This document shows positions 1 to 7,597 of a DNA stretch of 64,000 bases, in pieces. The notes below the pieces were generated by a model. It did no database searches. It saw only the letters and a list, made by a program, of their open reading frames with translations, and was not told the origin of the DNA. Both the position numbers and the translations under genes were made by a program. Source of the DNA: Paenibacillus lactis. GTDB lineage: Bacteria > Bacillota > Bacilli > Paenibacillales > Paenibacillaceae. Location of the stretch: assembly GCF_017873605.1 (NCBI RefSeq), contig NZ_JAGGKI010000006.1, forward strand, positions 248,001 to 312,000, written 5' to 3'. The first letter of the stretch is position 1. Each line of letters opens with the position of its first letter.

Positions 1-2
1 TT

Positions 3-158
3 AAAAATCAAGGATTGATTCGTAAATCCATTGCCCATGGATTAATGGAGAGGCATGAAACCTTAAAGCCGGACGGTACCATTCAACTCATTGATGATCA
101 CAATATCCGTATGATCGAAGATGAGAGCGGCAATGTGCTGAACGTGTTTGCCCGATAA
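3..158 (+). CDS. C-terminal end of an unidentified protein (5' truncated by window edge)
   Basis: An open frame runs from the first bases of the window to a TAA at 156-158, giving 51 residues that end in NVLNVFAR. The upstream part lies outside the window. The fragment is hydrophilic and soluble-looking, with an acidic stretch (LIDDHNIRMIEDESG). I do not recognise the family. It is called coding because the frame stays open to the left edge and no overlapping frame looks more protein-like, but 51 codons is weak support. Confidence 0.45.
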   Translation, partial: KNQGLIRKSIAHGLMERHETLKPDGTIQLIDDHNIRMIEDESGNVLNVFAR

Positions 159-323
159 ACGGTACAGCGAACTTGTGTAAGGTAAGTCGAAGGTACCAGA
201 GTTTCTCGATTGTTTAACGACTGGGGAACGCAATTGGTAAAAAGGAGTTGATTCCACCTTTAGGGGTATGGTAAATTTATCTTATTCAGTAAAGAAAGGG
301 TGACCACAAGCCGATGATTTACT

Positions 324-390
324 AATCCTATCCACCAAAGGAAATCTATGTTTTCAGGTTTTCGGGATAGGATTCGTGCGGGCTTTTTTT
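324..390 (+). terminator. Hairpin with T7 tract after the truncated gene
   Basis: A perfect 10-bp inverted repeat (AATCCTATCC at 324-333, GGATAGGATT at 365-374) encloses a long 31-nt loop. It is followed by CGTGCGGGC and seven T at 384-390. The long loop is unusual for a simple terminator, so this may be part of a larger leader structure. It lies between the truncated gene and the acetyltransferase. Confidence 0.45.
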
Positions 391-451
391 ATATAATCAT
401 AAAGAGCGACTGCTTGTTTTGGCTTGCAGTACGTCTTTTGTTTGTATATGT

Positions 452-487
452 GCCTCCTATCCGATGACCGGAAAGGGGGCTTTTTGT
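452..487 (+). terminator. Terminator-like hairpin upstream of the Vat-type gene
   Basis: GCCTCC (452-457) can pair with GGGGGC (475-480), with an inner TCCG/CGGA pairing, and is followed by TTTTTGTTG. It sits about 75 bases before the acetyltransferase start. It could therefore be an attenuator for that gene as well as a second terminator for the upstream gene. I could not identify a clear promoter or leader peptide, so the attenuator reading is inference. Confidence 0.4.
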
Positions 488-563
488 TGTGCGGCCGATT
501 ATGGTGTGAAAGATATTAGCGTTCCAGCCGGATCAATTTGCGAAGAGAAAGGATGATGTAACC

Positions 564-1193
564 ATGACAGGACCGAATCCAAATGAGAGATATCCAATAC
601 CCGGGGATAAGAATCTCCAGTTTATTAAGAACACGATTACCAAACCTAATATTATCGCAGGGGATTATTCCTATTACTATGCGTTAAACGGAGAATCCTT
701 CGAGGATCAAGTTTTGTACCATTATGAGTTCATTGGAACGAAATTATTGATCGGCAAGTTTTGCTCAATCGCTTCTGAAGCTCGTTTTATGATGGATGGT
801 GGGAACCATCGGATGGACGGTTCGACCTTTCCATTTAATATCTTTGGAAACGGTTGGGAGATATTCACTCCATCCTTAGATCAATTGCCGATCAAGGGAG
901 ATACGGTCATTGGAAATGACGTATGGATCGGAAGGCGGGCAACAATCATGCCGGGTGTACGGATCGGCGACGGGGCAATCATTGCTGCAGAAGCTGTCGT
1001 TGTAAAGGATGTGGAGCCCTATACGATTGTTGGAGGAAATCCTGCACGGGAAATCCGCAAGCGCTATTCCAACGAAGTCATTCAAGAATTATTGGAAATC
1101 AAATGGTGGGATTGCGACATCGAAGTCATCAATGAATATATAGGCGCGATTGTAAGCGGTGATATGGAAGTGCTCAGAAAAATGAGACAGTAG
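564..1193 (+). CDS. Vat-like xenobiotic (streptogramin A) O-acetyltransferase
   Basis: A 209-residue protein of the CatB/Vat xenobiotic acetyltransferase family, which transfers acetyl from acetyl-CoA to a drug hydroxyl. The left-handed beta-helix hexapeptide pattern is clear ([21 protein letters not shown], then [17 protein letters not shown]), followed by the family's [13 protein letters not shown]. The loop GGNHRMDG places the expected catalytic histidine at residue 82. Length matches the family (about 205-215). The N-terminal region with YYY and the FNIFG segment resembles Vat more than chloramphenicol-type CatB. AAAGGA lies 10 bases before the ATG. Streptogramin A as substrate is inferred from family; other hydroxylated natural products are possible. 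It is the first of three genes here from families acting against peptidyl-transferase-centre antibiotics. Confidence 0.85.
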   Translation: MTGPNPNERYPIPGDKNLQFIKNTITKPNIIAGDYSYYYALNGESFEDQVLYHYEFIGTKLLIGKFCSIASEARFMMDGGNHRMDGSTFPFNIFGNGWEIFTPSLDQLPIKGDTVIGNDVWIGRRATIMPGVRIGDGAIIAAEAVVVKDVEPYTIVGGNPAREIRKRYSNEVIQELLEIKWWDCDIEVINEYIGAIVSGDMEVLRKMRQ

Positions 1194-1240
1194 GCTTCAT
1201 GATTGGAATGGAGGAACACGATCCACAAGGAGGTTACAGG

Positions 1241-2356
1241 ATGGTTGATGTTTTTGCCGTAGCCGATATCATCGTCAAGCATATTAAGACCCATTACACG
1301 CAGGATGTGGCGATTGTCGGATATTACGGATCCTATTTGCAGGGAAGGGCGACAGAGCGGTCGGATTTAGACTTTTTCTTCATTCCGGCCACGCCTAGAG
1401 GAAAACAAGTGGAATTACAGTTTATTATCGACGGGATTAGTTTTGATTTCTGGCCGATCGGATGGGATCGTGCTGAAAGAATGTCAACCTCTGAAGACTG
1501 GAGCACGACCATTATCGCGGATTGTGAACTATTGTATGTGCGTTCAGAAGAAGACCTGGCGAGGTTCATGAAACTCCGAGAGACGATATCCTCTATACGG
1601 GAGCCGTCCAACACGTTAACAATGATCAACAGAGCTGAGGGAGTCGTGCGTGATTGTTTTACTGGCCTTGTGAAGTTCCAGTTTGCCGGAGAAGCCATGG
1701 ATTTATCCTTTAGTCGGATATTGGCACATGAAATTGCCGCTAACATTTTTAGAGCTCTTGCATTGTTAAACCAAACTTACTATACACGCATGTGGGGCCA
1801 TTATCGCGAGCAATTCAGAGACCTCCTAATTAAGCCAGACGAACTGGATCTCTGCCTTGATACAATGATGTTCAGCCAATCTATAGAGGAAATCAAGTCT
1901 GCTTGCGAGAAACTGACTTTAGACACGCTTTATCTCATTTCAGAACGAAAAAATAAGCTGGCAGGATTGCGTTCATACCAAGCTTGGATGAAGGGATACT
2001 ACGAAGAGGAGAAAGGAATGCTTAACAAACTCCTCACCGCTTGCGAAAAAGGCCACTATGAAACCGCATTTTTCGTTGCTGCAGGTATACAGGATAGCTT
2101 GGCACGCATGTTGTACGCAGCCGAAACGGGACGCTGGCCGGGTATGTTCGATTTGGGCGAATATCGGGAAATTTACCATCGCTTCGGCTATCCGGATCTC
2201 ACAGCGCTTCTGGATCCCAAAGATTTCGAACCATTGCGAATAGCTGTCCTGCAGATGATCGAACAATTAGAGAATCACCTTAGAATAGAAGGTGTGGCTT
2301 TGAATCAGTTCGACTCGGTTGCTGAATTCGAGTCATTTTATGTGAACAGGGTTTGA
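1241..2356 (+). CDS. Nucleotidyltransferase-domain protein
   Basis: 371 residues from the ATG at 1241, preferred because AAGGAGG lies 7 bases upstream; an earlier in-frame ATG at 1199 has no such site. The N-terminal third has the polymerase-beta nucleotidyltransferase signature VGYYGSYLQGRATERSDLDF: the GS motif followed by the two metal-binding aspartates of SDLDF. The remainder is alpha-helical and unassigned. The fold is shared by aminoglycoside and lincosamide nucleotidyltransferases, and the gene follows a Vat-type gene with only a short gap, so a drug-modifying role is possible. The C-terminal part does not let me choose a substrate. Confidence 0.7.
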   Translation: MVDVFAVADIIVKHIKTHYTQDVAIVGYYGSYLQGRATERSDLDFFFIPATPRGKQVELQFIIDGISFDFWPIGWDRAERMSTSEDWSTTIIADCELLYVRSEEDLARFMKLRETISSIREPSNTLTMINRAEGVVRDCFTGLVKFQFAGEAMDLSFSRILAHEIAANIFRALALLNQTYYTRMWGHYREQFRDLLIKPDELDLCLDTMMFSQSIEEIKSACEKLTLDTLYLISERKNKLAGLRSYQAWMKGYYEEEKGMLNKLLTACEKGHYETAFFVAAGIQDSLARMLYAAETGRWPGMFDLGEYREIYHRFGYPDLTALLDPKDFEPLRIAVLQMIEQLENHLRIEGVALNQFDSVAEFESFYVNRV

Positions 2357-2389
2357 TTCATGTCTTAGGTCTGAGTCCGACCCGTTCGC

Positions 2390-3445
2390 CTAAGCTGCAT
2401 TCGCTTTATTGGAACCTTGCCGCGGCTCCAAGCGGCGACCAATCAGATAGCCAATCATCGAAGCCATCATTTGCTGAAAAATCATCCCAAGGATGACCGG
2501 AACTGCAACTGGGGGAGGGAAATAGGTAACAGCCAGTACGGCTCCTGCGCTTATATTTCGCATCCCTCCGTTGAACATGAGAGCTACCTGATCAGCTTTA
2601 TTCCATCTCAGCAAGCGGGAGCTCAGATAACATAACAGATACCCTGTGGCGGCTAGCAGAATAATGACTAGGGCCATTAAGACAAGCGGCCAGTCAATAT
2701 TCTTTAAATAAGGGGCAACAACGGAGCCGTTTATGGCTACCACAATAGCCATGAACAGCTTTGAGAAGGGATTCAGCCTGGGTCCCCAAACCGGTGCGAT
2801 GGCACCTTTGGTCCATTCATTCAATAGCATGCCGAGGAGGGAGGGAACCACGATCATCCAGAACAAGCTGCCCATCATGGCTGCCGAATCCAGATGAATG
2901 CTCGTACCGAGCAGAAGTGACATGATTCCCGGAACGATAAAGGGCGCAAGCAGTGTATCAATCAGAATGATGCTCAGCGTAAGCGCGATGTTGCCGCGAT
3001 AGATCGACACCCAGACGAAGCTCGATATCCCCGTGGGGATCGCGGCAGCCAGCACCATTCCTGTAATGGTATATGCATCTGTCGGATAAACGATATGGCC
3101 GAGTCCCAGAGCAACAAGAGGCATGGCAAGATGCAAGATGAACAGACATACAAAGAGAGGAAGCGGCTTGCGAAGAACTCCGACTAAATCCCGGAAGCTG
3201 AGGCTGATACTGCCTGAAAACGTCATAAAAGCAAACAGCCACGGGGACAGAAAGGTATAAGGAGAGAGCCAGCTACCGCAGAGCACGCCAAGCAGAATGC
3301 TCGAGGGTGTAATCAGGGGCATAATCCGATTCAAGTGTTGATTCAGAACCTGTAGCATAGAAGTAGACATCCTTTTACCATATGATGTTCTATTATACAT
3401 CTTTAATAGAGTCAGGCGTTCGTTTTTATGGGAAACGATACACAT
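2390..3445 (-). CDS. BASS-family (bile acid:sodium symporter-like) membrane transporter
   Basis: 351 residues with about nine or ten hydrophobic helices and the BASS/YocS-like layout: two inverted halves, the motif AAAIPTGISSFVWVSIYRGN in the first and FNGGMRNISAGAVLA in the second (the GxRN element of the sodium-binding crossover). Family members import organic anions such as pantoate or keto acids with Na+. The start at 3445 is supported by GGAGGAAAGGAAG just upstream; an internal ATG (MSTSMLQ) is a weaker alternative. It is transcribed toward the nucleotidyltransferase and stands alone. The substrate cannot be told from sequence. Confidence 0.8.
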   Translation of the reverse strand: MCIVSHKNERLTLLKMYNRTSYGKRMSTSMLQVLNQHLNRIMPLITPSSILLGVLCGSWLSPYTFLSPWLFAFMTFSGSISLSFRDLVGVLRKPLPLFVCLFILHLAMPLVALGLGHIVYPTDAYTITGMVLAAAIPTGISSFVWVSIYRGNIALTLSIILIDTLLAPFIVPGIMSLLLGTSIHLDSAAMMGSLFWMIVVPSLLGMLLNEWTKGAIAPVWGPRLNPFSKLFMAIVVAINGSVVAPYLKNIDWPLVLMALVIILLAATGYLLCYLSSRLLRWNKADQVALMFNGGMRNISAGAVLAVTYFPPPVAVPVILGMIFQQMMASMIGYLIGRRLEPRQGSNKANAA

Positions 3446-3590
3446 TCGACTTCCTTTCCTCCGCTAATTTCATTCATGATCGTAATATGATGCTGTAGAT
3501 TGAGCTCTCAATCCGTCTTGAGGCGGTTTTGCAGTAAACCCTCATTCAAGTAACATAACGATAACAACCAAATGGAAGGAATGTGTATTG

Positions 3591-4043
3591 ATGAATAAGA
3601 GGATTCCATCTGATATTAAAAAGTCTTATTTGTTGTGGCTTGTTGCAGTTGGAGCGGGGGTATTCGAGATGGCTATAGCTGTCACTCAAATGCTATCAAG
3701 CGGATCAGAAGCCGGGATGGGCATTATGATTCAAGTGGGAATCAGAAGCCTTATTTTTGCCGCACTCGTATATGTTATTGTTAAAATGCAACGAGGAAAA
3801 CAGTGGGCCCGGATCGTCTTAACCATTCTTCTAGGGGGGATTGGAACGGTTAGCTTATTAATGGACCCAATCCAATGGTTAATGGAAGGAAATTCGCTGG
3901 ATACGGCCTTAACGGGGATGACGGTATCCTCCACTTTGTTTGGAATAAGTCGAATCGTTCATTTGGCCTCTGTAATTGCTGCATTAATCTTTATGTATCG
4001 GCCGTCAGCGAATAAATACTTCAGTTCTTTCGCAGGTGCATAG
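3591..4043 (+). CDS. Small four-helix integral membrane protein, unknown function
   Basis: 150 residues with four predicted transmembrane helices (around residues 10-30, 45-65, 75-95 and 115-135) separated by short loops. The basic patch KMQRGKQWAR lies between helices 2 and 3, a pattern common in small unannotated Bacillales membrane proteins. GGAAGGA precedes the start; a TTG three bases earlier (3588) is equally well placed. No catalytic or binding motif is visible. It is separated from the following gene by a complete promoter and T-box leader, so it is not co-regulated with it. Confidence 0.7.
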   Translation: MNKRIPSDIKKSYLLWLVAVGAGVFEMAIAVTQMLSSGSEAGMGIMIQVGIRSLIFAALVYVIVKMQRGKQWARIVLTILLGGIGTVSLLMDPIQWLMEGNSLDTALTGMTVSSTLFGISRIVHLASVIAALIFMYRPSANKYFSSFAGA

Positions 4044-4072
4044 TTAACGGTCACAGATTCGAATCGATTCTT

Positions 4073-4101
4073 GACAACGTGGTCATCATAAATTATTGTA
4101 T
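4073..4101 (+). promoter_or_regulatory. Sigma-A promoter of the T-box/gltX transcript
   Basis: TTGACA (4073-4078), a 17-bp spacer and TATTGT (4096-4101) form a good sigma-A promoter. Transcription would start near 4108, shortly before the T-box stem I region, giving a leader of about 300 nt. Confidence 0.6.
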
Positions 4102-4119
4102 TAGCAATGACATCCACAT

Positions 4120-4390
4120 ATTGTAAAATGCAGGGAAGAGGAAGAGTAGTTAATCCCTCGAATCTTAGAGAGCCCATGCCGGTGAGAATGGGTATTCGAG
4201 CTTAATGAAGGAAGCCTTGGAGCAGTAGACCGAAAATAACGGGAGTAGGTCTATCGGGGATTTCCCGTTAACGAAATATGCGGCAACATCATGGATTGCT
4301 GCATAATGAGCGGGTGTATAACCAATTTAGGTGGTAACGCGGAAGCAAAGCCTTTCGTCCTTTAACAGGATGAGGGGCTTTTTTTTTATT
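4120..4390 (+). promoter_or_regulatory. T-box riboswitch leader, probably tRNA-Glu specific
   Basis: The conserved T-box sequence AGGTGGTAACGCGG lies at 4329-4342. It is followed by a terminator made of AAGCC...CCT and AGGATGAGGGGCTT, with a run of nine T ending near 4387. Upstream are stem-I hallmarks (AGAGAGCCC, AATGGGT), an AGTAGGTC element, and a stem-III-like hairpin ATGCGGCAA...TTGCTGCAT just before the T-box. GAG (in ATTCGAGC) and GAA (in ATGAAGG) are both present in the 3' arm of stem I as candidate specifier codons. I could not decide between them by eye, but both code Glu and match the downstream glutamyl-tRNA synthetase. Uncharged tRNA-Glu is expected to promote read-through. Confidence 0.9.
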
Positions 4391-4411
4391 GAACCATGAG
4401 GGGGATAAAAG

Positions 4412-6085
4412 ATGTCAAATGAGAATATGGCAGAACTGTTGTTTCCGGATGTCAAGCAGTTACCAACAGATATGGACTCCCTATATCCGCCGAGAAATCT
4501 GCCTGCATCGGCTATGGTGACGCGTTTTGCACCGAGCCCAACGGGTTCATTGAATATTGGCGGGCTTTACGCAGCTCTCATATCGGAACGATTAGCTCAC
4601 CAAAGCAATGGAGTTTTTATCCTGCGGATCGAAGACACCGATAAGAAACGAGAAGTACAGGGCAGCGTGGAAGACATGATCCATTCATTGTTATCCTTCG
4701 GGATTCATTTTGATGAGGGACCTGATCTTTCAGGTGTCGATCAAGGGGCATACGGACCTTATAAACAGAGCGAGCGTATCCAAATTTATAAGGTTTTTAT
4801 GAAGCACTTGGTGCGGCATGGATTGGCTTATCCTTGCTTCTGTGATCCGGGTGATTTACAAAAGATAAGAATAACCCAGCAAAAGTTAAAAGTAACAACA
4901 GGATATTATGGCAGCTGGGCTAAACATCGGGATCTCACCTGTGAGCAAGCCAAAGAGGAGATTGTAAAGGGCAAATCGTTTGTGCTCCGGCTTCGATCTT
5001 CAGGTTCACTAGACAGGAGGATCATGTACAATGATTTGGTGAAAGGCCCGATAGAGTTACCCGAAAATGAGCAAGATATTGTGATCATGAAAACGGATGG
5101 TTTACCAACCTATCACTTTGCTCATGCCATCGATGATTATCTGATGGGTACAACCCATGTCATTCGGGGCGATGAATGGCTTTCCTCAGTCCCTGTCCAC
5201 ATTCAGCTGTTTGAAACCCTGGGATTTAGAGCACCGGAATATGGACATATTGCTCCAATCATGAAGCAAGTCGGAGCTTCTAAACGGAAGTTCAGTAAAC
5301 GTAAGGATCTTGATGGTACCGCTGCGTATTACCAAGAACAAGGATACCCCGGATTTGCAATAAGCGAATACTTTATGACTCTCATTAATTCTGACTTTGA
5401 AGAATGGAGGAAGGGGAACCCGCATCCCTCATTTAGAGACTTTTCAATCGATACGGACAAAATGAATGCCAGCGGTGCCTTGTTAGACATGAATAAACTT
5501 AGCGATATCAGCAAGGATGTGATCTCAAAGCTTACGGGTAAACAAATGTTTGACCATTTGTCCACTTGGTCTAAGGAATTTGATCCCGAGCTATACACAT
5601 TAATCGAGAAGAACCAGGAATACACCGTTCAAATTCTAAACATGGGTCGAACCATCGAGAAGCCAAGAAAAGATTATGCCAAGTGGTCAGATGTAAAGAT
5701 AAAAATTGCTTTCTTTTATGACGAATGGTTTGAAAAGGATGTCTTGAGCGGCTATAAGTTACCTGCCAGTATAAGTATAGATGCTGCGAAAGAAATTGTA
5801 CGAGGTTTCAGCAAATCGCATAGGTTTAATCATGACAAGGATGGGTTCGAAACCTTGAAAGAGCTTGCTGCTGAACTCGGATATGCAAAGGACATGAAGC
5901 AATATAGAGGCGATCCTAACCGGTACAAGGGGCATGTTGGTGATGTCGCGATGGTCATTAGGGTCGTTTTAACCAATAGAACCCATACACCTGATTTGTT
6001 TGAAATGATGAAAGTCATGGGCGAGAATCGGGTTCTTGCACGAATGCAGAGATTTATGTTGTCATCGGAGTTTAAAGGGAAATGA
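4412..6085 (+). CDS. gltX: Glutamyl-tRNA synthetase paralogue (class I)
   Basis: 557 residues, longer than the usual GluRS of about 485. The N-terminal Rossmann fold carries RFAPSPTGSLNIGGL, the HIGH-motif region with Asn where GluRS normally has the first His. Then come ILRIEDTD, a zinc-finger-like YPCFC, HVIRGDEWLSSVPVH, and KRKFSKRKD, the KMSKR-type loop. The C-terminal half (after about residue 330) differs from standard anticodon-binding domains and looks lineage-specific. It should ligate Glu to tRNA-Glu (or tRNA-Gln if non-discriminating). The T-box leader supports a role in responding to charging stress. The Asn substitution raises the question of reduced or altered activity. A housekeeping gltX elsewhere is assumed, not seen. 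Confidence 0.88.
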   Translation: MSNENMAELLFPDVKQLPTDMDSLYPPRNLPASAMVTRFAPSPTGSLNIGGLYAALISERLAHQSNGVFILRIEDTDKKREVQGSVEDMIHSLLSFGIHFDEGPDLSGVDQGAYGPYKQSERIQIYKVFMKHLVRHGLAYPCFCDPGDLQKIRITQQKLKVTTGYYGSWAKHRDLTCEQAKEEIVKGKSFVLRLRSSGSLDRRIMYNDLVKGPIELPENEQDIVIMKTDGLPTYHFAHAIDDYLMGTTHVIRGDEWLSSVPVHIQLFETLGFRAPEYGHIAPIMKQVGASKRKFSKRKDLDGTAAYYQEQGYPGFAISEYFMTLINSDFEEWRKGNPHPSFRDFSIDTDKMNASGALLDMNKLSDISKDVISKLTGKQMFDHLSTWSKEFDPELYTLIEKNQEYTVQILNMGRTIEKPRKDYAKWSDVKIKIAFFYDEWFEKDVLSGYKLPASISIDAAKEIVRGFSKSHRFNHDKDGFETLKELAAELGYAKDMKQYRGDPNRYKGHVGDVAMVIRVVLTNRTHTPDLFEMMKVMGENRVLARMQRFMLSSEFKGK

Positions 6086-6110
6086 CCGGTCGAGCCGCCG
6101 GTCATTTTTT
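6081..6110 (+). terminator. Intrinsic terminator of gltX paralogue
   Basis: AATGACCGG (6081-6089) pairs with CCGGTCATT (6098-6106), followed by six T. The stop codon of the synthetase lies inside the left arm. Confidence 0.85.
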
Positions 6111-6154
6111 CGTTTAGGACGAGATGAAAAGACCGGCCATTTCCAGGCGGGATA

Positions 6155-6748
6155 TCAGCAGGAGGGCTTGACCAGGAAACCATAAAATACGATCTCCATC
6201 AATTCACGCGTCTGTCGTGCAGCTTCTTCGCTTCCGTCGAAACGTTTGATTTTGGCGCTGACCTCCTTCAGGATCGTGAAGTACAACAGGATCGTTTCCG
6301 ATGAGACCCCCGGGTTTACGTAACCTTCATCCCGGCCGGATTCGATGAAGCTAATGAGCTCCGGTTCATATTTCCGGTAGATGTTTTCCACTGCAGTTAC
6401 AATTTCTGGATCGTTCGAAAGTAACGGTTCCAGCAATTCAGGTGCCACGTTTTCCGCCATCTCCGTGGTGGAGAAGAACATCTTTTCAATTTTTTCATGA
6501 AACGGCAGGTTGCTTTGCAACAAGACGATGCGCTGCTGCCACGCTTCTTCAAGCATCGTTATGATTACATGCCGCACAAGCTGAGGCTTGGTTCCGAAAT
6601 AATTATAAATAGTTACAGGGGACACTTCCGCATGCTTGGCAATTTGGGCAAGACTTACCTTCTCGACCCCCCATTTATTAAATAACTCCAGCGCCGCTTT
6701 ACGAATACGTTCCTTTTTCATCTCTGTACGGGCTTGATATCCGTTCAT
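6155..6748 (-). CDS. TetR/AcrR-family transcriptional repressor
   Basis: 197 residues from the ATG at 6748, chosen because GGAGGT lies 9 bases upstream; the frame extends further 5' without a ribosome site. The N-terminal helix-turn-helix is typical: RIRKAALELFNKWGVEKVSL, then AQIAKHAEVSPVTIYNYFGTK. The C-terminal ligand-binding half is variable. The gene is divergent from a small membrane protein, and two inverted repeats sit in the shared 150-bp region (6783-6814 and 6854-6875). It therefore probably represses itself and that gene. The inducer is unknown. Confidence 0.9.
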   Translation of the reverse strand: MNGYQARTEMKKERIRKAALELFNKWGVEKVSLAQIAKHAEVSPVTIYNYFGTKPQLVRHVIITMLEEAWQQRIVLLQSNLPFHEKIEKMFFSTTEMAENVAPELLEPLLSNDPEIVTAVENIYRKYEPELISFIESGRDEGYVNPGVSSETILLYFTILKEVSAKIKRFDGSEEAARQTRELMEIVFYGFLVKPSC

Positions 6749-6782
6749 TCTTAGTGCACCTCCATGCTTAGCATACGCAATG

Positions 6783-6875
6783 TTTTGAATGAAAACAAGT
6801 AAAATCATTCAAAATATATTGACGTCATGTAATTTTGTGGATAAATTGAATGTATTGAATGGTTTTAATTCAAAA
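6783..6875. promoter_or_regulatory. Two operator-like inverted repeats flanking a sigma-A promoter
   Basis: TTTTGAATGA-N12-TCATTCAAAA (6783-6814) is a perfect 10-bp inverted repeat. ATTGAAT-N7-ATTCAAA (6854-6875) is a related second site sharing the TTGAAT/ATTCAA core. Between them lie TTGACG (6819-6824), a 17-bp spacer and TAAATT (6842-6847), a promoter reading toward the membrane-protein gene. The arrangement fits two binding sites for the divergent TetR regulator. Confidence 0.6.
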
Positions 6876-6904
6876 CACACAAAAGTGGAAAGGTGAATAA
6901 GAAC

Positions 6905-7399
6905 ATGATGATCCAGGAATGGCTAGATTGGGCGTTTCAGCGCCACTTAAACCCTCTAAGCTGGTATATCCGCCCTATTTTCCTTGTAATTCTGGCTTTT
7001 TACGCTTACAAACGCAGTTGGAAAGGGATCCTGATTACTTTTATTCTGATGATGAGCAGCATGGTTTGGTTCCCGGCTCCGGATACGATCAATCCGCAAA
7101 TGCAAACCGTCTTGGAATATGAAAAGATGCTGTTAAGCGATCCAGTTACGGCCGTGATCACTTTAACGTTAATGATGGCATTCGTCGTTGCGATTGGTAC
7201 TGCATTTTGGAAGCATTCTTTGAAAATGGGTTTGGTCATTCTGAATCTAGCGTTAATCGGAAAAGTCGTCCTGAGCGTTACGTTGACCGGGAAGGACGGT
7301 TGGGCGCCTTTGGGAAATACGATTTTCGGGCTCATATTGGTCAACGGGATCGGATGGCTTTTGGTGCGACGGGTGAAGAACAAAGGTTTTGCCTCTTGA
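6905..7399 (+). CDS. Four-helix membrane protein, probable target of the divergent TetR regulator
   Basis: 164 residues with a short amphipathic N-terminus and about four hydrophobic helices (near residues 20-55, 75-100, 105-125 and 135-155). I do not recognise the family. The ATG at 6905 (or the next codon, 6908) is preferred over an in-frame GTG at 6893 because GGAAAGG ends 11 bases before it. It shares a regulatory region with the TetR repressor, an arrangement common for small membrane proteins induced by membrane-active compounds. Function is not assigned. Confidence 0.7.
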   Translation: MMIQEWLDWAFQRHLNPLSWYIRPIFLVILAFYAYKRSWKGILITFILMMSSMVWFPAPDTINPQMQTVLEYEKMLLSDPVTAVITLTLMMAFVVAIGTAFWKHSLKMGLVILNLALIGKVVLSVTLTGKDGWAPLGNTIFGLILVNGIGWLLVRRVKNKGFAS

Positions 7400-7527
7400 C
7401 CCTTGTCAAGAAAGCGACTAGGGTACTGATGCATGATGATGAAAAGCACTGAGAGGTATCTCCGGCTTTTACATCATCCTCTCAGATAGCGACTTTCATA
7501 AACGGTACAGAACATAGTCACAATGAA

Positions 7528-7561
7528 AGCCGGTACCCAGGTTAATCCTGAGTAACCGGCT
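7528..7561. terminator. Bidirectional hairpin between convergent genes
   Basis: AGCCGGT (7528-7534) and AACCGGCT (7554-7561) enclose an inner CAGG/CCTG pairing. The hairpin lies between the membrane-protein gene and the convergent GH43 gene. Neither side has a strong T tract, so termination strength is uncertain. An additional imperfect repeat (CTGAGAGG...CCTCTCAG) lies just upstream, around 7448-7488. Confidence 0.5.
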
Positions 7562-7597
7562 CTCTATTTGTCTAGACAAACCGATCAAGTGGAACTT

